Assembly: GCA_016929735.1 (NCBI GenBank)
Contig: JAFGID010000085.1
Span: forward strand, 1 to 20,799
Origin: Ignavibacteriales bacterium
Lineage (GTDB): Bacteria > Bacteroidota > Ignavibacteria > Ignavibacteriales > Melioribacteraceae
Length of the DNA stretch: 20,799 nucleotides
Direction of reading: 5' to 3'
This document shows, piece after piece, positions 15,667 to 20,799 of the stretch. The position numbers and the translations under genes are program-made. Within the stretch, counting starts at the first letter, position 1. The number at the start of each line of letters is the position of its first letter. The notes beneath the pieces are model-generated. The model had not been told where the DNA came from, ran no database searches, and saw only the letters and a program-made list of their open reading frames with translations.

Positions 15667-16116
15667 TTATTTAAGTAGAATTATTTTTCGTACTTCAGTA
15701 AAAGAACCCACAGTCATCTTTACAAAGTACATTCCTCCGGGTAATCCACCATCGAAAGCATTTGAATCGAAAATTATTTCATGTGTACCCGAAGTCATTA
15801 TTTGATTGACCAATGTTGAGATTTCTTTACCCAGCAAATCGTAAACTTTAATGGTAACGAAAATCTGTTCAGACAAAGAATATTTTATTGTCGTCGAAGG
15901 ATTAAATGGATTAGGATAATTTTGATGTAATTGATATTTTTTTATTTGTGTAATTTTGTCTTCGATTAAATTTGATGATGTTAGCTTGTAAGAAATAAAT
16001 GGAATTGAACTTTTGTCGGTAGAAAAACTTGAATAACCAGAAATTAGAATTGGCATTTGTCCATAGAAATAATTGGTTAAAAAGAAAAATATGATTATAT
16101 GTTTTATAAATTTCAT
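15667..16116 (-). CDS. Very small secreted protein with type IX sorting domain
   Basis: 149 residues: a signal peptide (about 1-20, ending YFYGQ), a middle of only about 40 residues with no recognisable domain, then a type A C-terminal sorting domain from residue 61 to the end. That domain shows QNYPNPFNPSTTIKYSL (65-81), IKVYDLLGKEISTLVN, an Asp-rich turn, GGMYFVKMTVG, and the final KIILLK. Such domains direct export through the type IX system and are removed or attached at the surface. Most substrates have hundreds of residues of cargo, so this one is unusually short and could be a remnant or a peptide precursor. It lies 63 bases downstream of glgA on the same strand and may share its transcript. 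Confidence 0.85.
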   Translation of the reverse strand: MKFIKHIIIFFFLTNYFYGQMPILISGYSSFSTDKSSIPFISYKLTSSNLIEDKITQIKKYQLHQNYPNPFNPSTTIKYSLSEQIFVTIKVYDLLGKEISTLVNQIMTSGTHEIIFDSNAFDGGLPGGMYFVKMTVGSFTEVRKIILLK

Positions 16117-16179
16117 AAAATTTTCAACTCCTGTAGCAAAAATAATAAAAAATTAGAAATATTGTGAAAATTTTAAAAT

Positions 16180-17646
16180 TTATTTTCTTTTAAGTTGTGC
16201 TTTTTTATAAATTTCGATGTATTTTTTTGCAGAGTTTTCCCAAGAATAATCTCTATTCATTCCATTTAGCTGAATTTTTTCCCATATTGGTTTATTGTAA
16301 TAATCACCAATTGATCTTTTTATAGAACTAATTAGTGCGTATGAGGAATAGTCAACAAATGAAAAACCATTCCCTATATCTAATCCATATCCATTAAATT
16401 CATTCCAATCATTTACCGTGTCTGCTAATCCCCCGGTTTTCCGTACAACAGGAACGGTTCCATATTTGAGTGAATAAATTTGATTTAATCCGCATGGCTC
16501 ATATTTGGATGGCATTAAAAAAATATCAGAACCGGCTTCTATTAAATGTGCTAGTTCGTTGTTGTATCCAATATATACACCCACTTTATTTGGGAAAGTC
16601 CTGACATAATAATTAAACATTTCCTCATATTCATACTCACCCGTGCCAAGAACAACAAAATATAAATCCAAATTCATTAAATCGGGCATTATTTGTTGAA
16701 TTAAATCGAACCCTTTTTGAATAGCCAACCGGGAAACAATTCCAAGCAATGGTACATTTTTTTTGTATCCAATATTGAAAGTTTTAAGAAGATGCTTCTT
16801 ATTATTTTCTTTTCCTTCTAAATTTTCTTTTGAATAGTTGAAAGGAATTAATTTATCTATTTTAGGATTCCAAATTTTATAATCAACTCCATTAAGTATA
16901 CCATACAAATCATTTTTCCTATAGCGTAGAACCGCTTCCATCCCTTCTCCATATTCAGGAGTTAAAATTTCCTTAGCGTAAGTTTCGCTAACGGTATTTA
17001 TTACGTCTGCAAAAGAAATTCCGGTTTTCATAAAATTGAACATATTTTCGTGTTCGACTTTATCAAGTGGAAGATTTAGTCTTCCTAAGACCTCAGTTTT
17101 ATTAATTGTGTCAAGTGGAAACTTACCTTGATAGGCTATGTTATGGATTGTAAAAAGAGTTGCAGTTTTGTCAAATAATCGGTCCCAATTGTAATTGCTT
17201 TTAATCATGAGAGGGAGTAATCCAGTCTGCCAATCATTGCAATGGATTATATCTGCTGACCAATAAAGACGTTGTATCGTTTCAATGACCGCTTTCGACA
17301 AGATGATGAATCTTTCGTCTTCGTCAGGGTCATTGGTATAAAATTTATTCCGATGAAAAAACCAAGGACAATCAAAAAAATAAACTTCGACCTTACTAGT
17401 AGGCAAGAAACCTTTGAAAACATGTACATCATAAATTTTATTAAGAATTCTGATTTTTAGAGGATTTATATTATGTAAATATTCTAACTTACGAACCGAG
17501 GCGTCGATTGAATAATATTTTGGTGTAAAGATTTTTACATTATGTTTTTTCTTAGAGAGTTCAAGAGGCAAAGCTCCCGATACATCTGCAAGCCCACCTG
17601 TTTTTGAAAAGGGAATTACTTCACTTGTAACAAACGCAATATTCAT
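16180..17646 (-). CDS. glgA: Glycogen synthase (ADP-glucose dependent)
   Basis: GT5 glycosyltransferase that adds glucose from ADP-glucose to the growing glycogen chain; 488 residues, the standard length. The N-terminal domain has the sugar-nucleotide loop KTGGLADVSGALP (15-27), CNDWQTGLLP (136-145) and HNIAYQG (168-174). The C-terminal domain has SRLAIQKG (305-312, with the R306/K311 pair) and EPCGLNQIYSLKYGTVPVVR (383-402), then a second KTGGLADTV. The start ATG has only a weak ribosome site. The gene begins 37 bases after the unrecognised 263-residue gene and is probably transcribed with it from the promoter at 18505..18536. Other glycogen genes are not in the window. Confidence 0.96.
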   Translation of the reverse strand: MNIAFVTSEVIPFSKTGGLADVSGALPLELSKKKHNVKIFTPKYYSIDASVRKLEYLHNINPLKIRILNKIYDVHVFKGFLPTSKVEVYFFDCPWFFHRNKFYTNDPDEDERFIILSKAVIETIQRLYWSADIIHCNDWQTGLLPLMIKSNYNWDRLFDKTATLFTIHNIAYQGKFPLDTINKTEVLGRLNLPLDKVEHENMFNFMKTGISFADVINTVSETYAKEILTPEYGEGMEAVLRYRKNDLYGILNGVDYKIWNPKIDKLIPFNYSKENLEGKENNKKHLLKTFNIGYKKNVPLLGIVSRLAIQKGFDLIQQIMPDLMNLDLYFVVLGTGEYEYEEMFNYYVRTFPNKVGVYIGYNNELAHLIEAGSDIFLMPSKYEPCGLNQIYSLKYGTVPVVRKTGGLADTVNDWNEFNGYGLDIGNGFSFVDYSSYALISSIKRSIGDYYNKPIWEKIQLNGMNRDYSWENSAKKYIEIYKKAQLKRK

Positions 17647-17683
17647 TCACTACTATTTTTATTTCTTGAAATTCACAATTAAT

Positions 17684-18475
17684 CTAACGGACAAATTTCC
17701 ACCAATAATAGTATTTACTTTCTAGATCCGCTTCTGATGGCATAGGAAAGAATTTCATTTCGTCTCCTTCGCAGAACCAAAATCCATGACGAATTAACTT
17801 GTAAGAAATAAATCTCATCAAACTACCAAGACTAACAGTTTTTGTAAATTTTTCAGGATTGTTCTGCATATCTTTTATACAATCGTAAAATCTGTAAGGA
17901 TTAACAGCAGGTAGGTCAATAGTAAAGATTTCTTTGTTAGTGTTAATCTCAATAAATTTCTGTATATTAAAATCAATTTGTGTGAATAGAATTTTTGGTG
18001 CTCCTTTAGAACGAGTTTGAGTAGTAATAAATTTTCCAAAATCCCTTTGATCCAACGTTGATGCAACAAAGGTTTCCAATGGAGTAATTTCCTGATATAA
18101 CCGTATCAGTCCGGGTTCGTTGTAAGCTTTATATTCTGCCGGTTCGAGCGGTAGGACTTTTCCATTATGCGTGCATAAATAGAATTTTTGTATTGCCTGC
18201 AAGTCTACATTTTCCAAAACTTTATAAGAACAAACAAACTTAGTTTTTTTTGGTGAACCATCTGGATGAGGAACAGTTAATTCTAAGTATTTATCAATGT
18301 CAAAATATGGATTTCTAAATTTGATATCTAATTCCGCAAATATAACCTTACCGATAAAATGCTTTTCGCTTGCTGTTGTATAATAGTCCCCAAATTCTTC
18401 AGGATTTAATTGTGATGCTACCAATGCATTGATTGGGAAAACCAGCATATACAAATGATTTTCACGATTTTTCAT
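17684..18475 (-). CDS. Unrecognised protein with internal duplication, upstream of glgA
   Basis: I do not recognise this 263-residue protein. There is no signal peptide or membrane helix, so it is probably cytoplasmic. Two 41-residue segments align without gaps: residues 13-53 (FPINALVASQLNPEEFGDYY...) and 131-171 (TPLETFVASTLDQRDFGKFI...), about 12 identities, sharing P, VAS, L, FG, TT, K, F and D at the same positions. The parts after each repeat differ. The C-terminus is aromatic and charged (HGFWFCEGDEMKFFPMP, then YYYWWKF). It has its own good candidate promoter and precedes glgA by 37 bases, which suggests a link with glycogen metabolism, but that is inference from position only. Confidence 0.8.
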   Translation of the reverse strand: MKNRENHLYMLVFPINALVASQLNPEEFGDYYTTASEKHFIGKVIFAELDIKFRNPYFDIDKYLELTVPHPDGSPKKTKFVCSYKVLENVDLQAIQKFYLCTHNGKVLPLEPAEYKAYNEPGLIRLYQEITPLETFVASTLDQRDFGKFITTQTRSKGAPKILFTQIDFNIQKFIEINTNKEIFTIDLPAVNPYRFYDCIKDMQNNPEKFTKTVSLGSLMRFISYKLIRHGFWFCEGDEMKFFPMPSEADLESKYYYWWKFVR

Positions 18476-18504
18476 AATTTACCCATAATATATAATTTAA
18501 CTTA

Positions 18505-18536
18505 CAAAGGTATTTATAAATTTGTTAACGAGCAAT
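18505..18536 (-). promoter_or_regulatory. Candidate promoter for the 263-residue gene and glgA
   Basis: On the minus strand ATTG (18536-18533), exactly 20 bases, then TACCTTTG (18512-18505), a full fit to the Bacteroidetes -33/-7 pattern. Transcription would start near 18498, about 23 bases before the ATG at 18475. Confidence 0.55.
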
Positions 18537-18604
18537 ATTTGGATTTACTCAACAAAAATATTATTTTTTTTAGTTAAATTTATATTTTACTAAAGAAGGA
18601 TAAA

Positions 18605-19021
18605 ATGGCAAAGAAATTTTTATTACTTATTCTTTTTCTTTTTACGATACCTTTCTTCGCTCAAGTAAGCAAACCGGAATAGGGAACCGATGTCCTCGTT
18701 TGGGATAGAGAACCGGTGGGTAAACCATATGCAATGAAAGCAAATAATGGCGACCTGTATATTGCAATTCCAGATACTAATTCTTCAAATAATCATTGCA
18801 TGACAGTTCTAAAATCTACCGACGCTGGCGATACATGGAATTATTATACTGCTATGATTCCATCAACAAAAGTTATAACTAAGATAAAAATGGTTCAGAC
18901 GGGTCTTGATTGGATTTTTTTATTTTACTTAACAAAGACTGGCGAAATTTGGTCTTTTCAATTAAACCCAGTTAAAAAACATATAAAATTTGGAGATAAC
19001 TTCAGAGACTTGATGAAATAA
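18605..19021 (+). pseudogene. Secreted BNR/Asp-box protein remnant with in-frame TAG
   Basis: A frame of 139 codons begins at an ATG preceded by AAGGA. It encodes a clean signal peptide (MAKKFLLLILFLFTIPFFAQ), then VSKPE, then TAG at 18680-18682, and continues in the same frame to a TAA at 19021. Codons 71-78 read STDAGDTW, the Asp-box SxDxGxTW of BNR/sialidase-type propellers, with NGDLYIAIPDT before it. Only one Asp box is present, whereas propellers normally have several, and there is no sorting domain. The gene is therefore probably broken both by the stop and by loss of its 3' part. A CAG-to-TAG change is the simplest origin of the stop; a sequencing error is possible. Restart at the GTG at 18716 would give a protein without signal peptide. 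Confidence 0.6.
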
Positions 19022-19117
19022 TTTTTTTTATATTATATTTGCATACTTAATTTATTATTGCTTTTCTATATAATAATAATTAAGTTTATTTAAAAAATGT
19101 AAAATCGAAAAAATAAT

Positions 19118-19142
19118 CAAGGGGCAACAAGCCCCTTGTTTT
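19118..19142 (+). terminator. Rho-independent terminator
   Basis: Perfect 8-bp stem CAAGGGGC / GCCCCTTG (19118-19125 with 19131-19138), 5-base loop AACAA, followed by TTTT. It lies 96 bases after the BNR remnant and before the lipoprotein gene, in an otherwise AT-only gap of 194 bases (19022..19215) in which I see nothing else. Confidence 0.8.
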
Positions 19143-19215
19143 AATAATATACATAATTTTTTATGGATTAAACATTTTAGTAAGTTGGTATTATAAAAAA
19201 ACAGGCAGTTGAGAA

Positions 19216-20196
19216 TTGATTATAAATATAAAGATATGGATATTAAGAAAAATTATCTTTTGTTTTCTTATGCTAATTTTTTCCTGTGATGCACCGAGGG
19301 ATAATATTTTAGATCCAAATAATTCCGACAATCAGATTTTCACTATTCAAGGAAGAGTGATTACTACACGAATACCTGCAACTGGTTTAAATAATGTCTC
19401 AATATATTTTCAAAATGCAAATCTGTATACAAATACTGATAAAAATGGATACTTTAAGATTGTTGCAGTTTCCTTAAAAGATGGTTGGTTGTACTTTGAT
19501 AAATCAGGATATTTTTCAGACTCCATATTTGTTGAATGGGGTAGTGATAAAACGAAAAATTTACTGAGCAATCTAAATTCCATACAATTAATTTCTGATT
19601 TATCCTTCTACAGTATTACTATAAATAGGATTGGAACAGAACCAATCTATAGAATTGGTATTAAATTACAAATTATTGATGAAGAAAATGATGCAGATTC
19701 TATATTTCTTACTAACAACGAATTGAAATTTTCAAAACTACTTAATTATAATTCATCCCAATCGCAGTATGAATCAATATTTAATTTAAATGAATTAGGA
19801 ATCAAACCCGTTGGCGATTTAATAGGTAAGGATTTTATAATTAGAGTTAAGGACAAATATTTAAGAGATTTTAATATTGGTACTGCAAGCATTAAAAGGA
19901 TAATTTATCAAGTAATACAGTTAAGAGAACCAATAGATTATCAAGTTGTGCCCCCGACACAACTTTTTAAATGGACAAGGTTTGAACCGGGATTTCAATT
20001 TTACTACAAAATTGAAATTTATACTAATGAAGTTAATCCAGAACTTGTTCATGAAGTTGATAATATCCCCTCGAATGAGATACAATATCAATCTACAAAA
20101 ACACTTGATAGTGGAGAATATTTTTGGGTTATGTGGTGTATAGATGAATTTGGGAATCAATCACAATCTAAACCGGCATCTTTTGTAGTTCAATAA
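19216..20196 (+). CDS. Lipoprotein with carboxypeptidase-regulatory-like domain
   Basis: Predicted lipoprotein, 326 residues. The hydrophobic leader ends in the lipobox LIFSC (Cys 24), followed by DAPRDNILDPNNS, a mature N-terminus with the DN-LDP motif common in lipoproteins of this group. Residues about 42-110 resemble a carboxypeptidase-regulatory-like beta-sandwich (IQGRVITTRIPATGLNNVSI, NTDKNGYFKI, GYFSDSIFVEW). The C-terminal 80 residues look like a fibronectin-type fold (LFKWTRFEPGFQFYYKIEIY, DSGEYFWVMWCIDEFGNQS). The start is uncertain: TTG at 19216 gives a sensible leader, but only a weak GAG is upstream. It lies 12 bases ahead of the GAF-domain gene and is probably in the same transcript. 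Function unknown; surface-exposed binding is inference. Confidence 0.75.
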   Translation: MIINIKIWILRKIIFCFLMLIFSCDAPRDNILDPNNSDNQIFTIQGRVITTRIPATGLNNVSIYFQNANLYTNTDKNGYFKIVAVSLKDGWLYFDKSGYFSDSIFVEWGSDKTKNLLSNLNSIQLISDLSFYSITINRIGTEPIYRIGIKLQIIDEENDADSIFLTNNELKFSKLLNYNSSQSQYESIFNLNELGIKPVGDLIGKDFIIRVKDKYLRDFNIGTASIKRIIYQVIQLREPIDYQVVPPTQLFKWTRFEPGFQFYYKIEIYTNEVNPELVHEVDNIPSNEIQYQSTKTLDSGEYFWVMWCIDEFGNQSQSKPASFVVQ

Positions 20197-20208
20197 AAAG
20201 AGTTTAAT

Positions 20209-20799
20209 ATGAATTTAAAAGAAATGGATAAAAATAATTTTTCGAATGAGCAAATTGAGGTTTTATTTGAAGTAAGCAAAAATTTGAATTTTGCCGAGGA
20301 TATTGCTTCTGTAGTTGAGAAGTCCCTTGATTGGATAATAAAATTTTTAGAAGTTGAGCGTGCTATTTTTGTTAAATATCATTCGGATGAAAATGATTTT
20401 ACAATAATTTCCGCAAGAAATATTCAACAAGATACTATTACAAATTTGAACTTATTTTCATCAGGAATTTTAAGAGAAATTGTTAAAAGCAGAAAACCAT
20501 TTCTTCATCACGATGTTCAAAGCGATCCACATTTTTCTCAGTATGAAAGCATTCAAATTCATCAAATTAAATCTATACTGGGTGTCCCAATTTTTCAAAG
20601 TGATAATCTTTGGGGTGTGATTTTAGTGGATAGTTACAAAAATAGAAAAAATTTCACTGAAGAGAATTTGTTCTTCCTTGAGTTTTTTGGTTTACTTATA
20701 TCTCTTGCACTGAATAAAATTATTCAAATACAAAAATTGAAAGATGAATATGAAATTTTATCAAACAGACTTGGTGCAATTGATGAGATACCAGAAATA
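20209..20799 (+). CDS. GAF-domain signalling protein, N-terminal part
   Basis: Open at the right edge; 197 codons seen. The ATG at 20209 starts MNLKEMDKNNFSNEQIEVLF. Residues about 25-165 form a GAF-type sensor domain: NFAEDIASVVEKSLDWIIKF, then a strand with VERAIFVKYH, later KSILGVPIFQSDNLWGVILV and a final helix ENLFFLEFFGLLISLAL. After it comes a coiled linker (IIQIQKLKDEYEILSNRLG) ending AIDEIPEI at the edge. In GAF-containing sigma-54 activators a similar linker leads into the AAA+ domain with a start like IGKS, so a sigma-54-dependent regulator is my first guess. A histidine kinase is the alternative. The output domain lies outside the window. Confidence 0.75.
   Translation, partial: MNLKEMDKNNFSNEQIEVLFEVSKNLNFAEDIASVVEKSLDWIIKFLEVERAIFVKYHSDENDFTIISARNIQQDTITNLNLFSSGILREIVKSRKPFLHHDVQSDPHFSQYESIQIHQIKSILGVPIFQSDNLWGVILVDSYKNRKNFTEENLFFLEFFGLLISLALNKIIQIQKLKDEYEILSNRLGAIDEIPEI

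Noticed and set aside
18680..18682. TAG as a pyrrolysine or other recoded codon
   Set aside because: No recoding genes or signal are visible, other genes nearby stop normally at TAG (rpsU, dxr), and a broken gene or sequencing error is simpler.

Overview
The window is AT-rich chromosomal DNA, roughly one third GC by eye, with densely packed bacterial housekeeping genes. It most likely comes from the Bacteroidota/Chlorobiota group, and probably from the Ignavibacteria. Three things point there: a type IX secretion C-terminal sorting domain with the NYPNPFNPSTTIKYSL signature at 15667..16116, several candidate promoters of the Bacteroidetes type (ATTG or TTTG, 19-20 bases, then TAnnTTTG), and outer-membrane and lipoprotein genes typical of that lineage. 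The oxygen-reduction genes suggest an anaerobe or microaerophile. Placement is an inference, because no 16S or ribosomal operon is present. I see no mobile element, CRISPR array, tRNA or phage gene.

Left part (1..5162, all on the minus strand): a small outer-membrane-type protein, a TonB-dependent-receptor-like barrel, a DUF2279 protein, dxr (isoprenoid synthesis) and the start of rseP (site-2 protease). These follow each other with a 4-base overlap or gaps of 11 to 39 bases, so they may be one transcript. Next come a plus-strand UPF0316 membrane protein and rpsU (ribosomal protein S21), which converge with a minus-strand LOG-family gene.

Middle (7236..10091, plus): a compact oxygen and superoxide defence cluster of rubrerythrin, rubredoxin, flavodiiron protein, a ferritin-like diiron protein and class II superoxide reductase. 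It is closed by a 13-bp hairpin that can terminate both this cluster and the convergent von Willebrand A lipoprotein gene. Rubredoxin is the probable electron donor for rubrerythrin, the flavodiiron protein and superoxide reductase.

Right-middle (11543..15609, plus): the RNase P RNA gene rnpB, then recJ, yebC, ruvC and ruvA, a recombination and repair run that lacks ruvB. Minus strand, 18536..15667: a good promoter, an unrecognised 263-residue protein with an internal duplication, glycogen synthase glgA, and a very small type IX secretion substrate.

Right end (plus): a signal-peptide BNR/Asp-box protein remnant broken by an in-frame TAG, a strong terminator, a lipoprotein with a carboxypeptidase-regulatory-like domain, and the first 197 codons of a GAF-domain regulator that runs off the window.

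No clearly new biological system is evident. The least explained items are the duplicated protein next to glgA, the almost cargo-free type IX substrate, the coupling of outer-membrane genes to dxr-rseP, and the stop-interrupted BNR gene.
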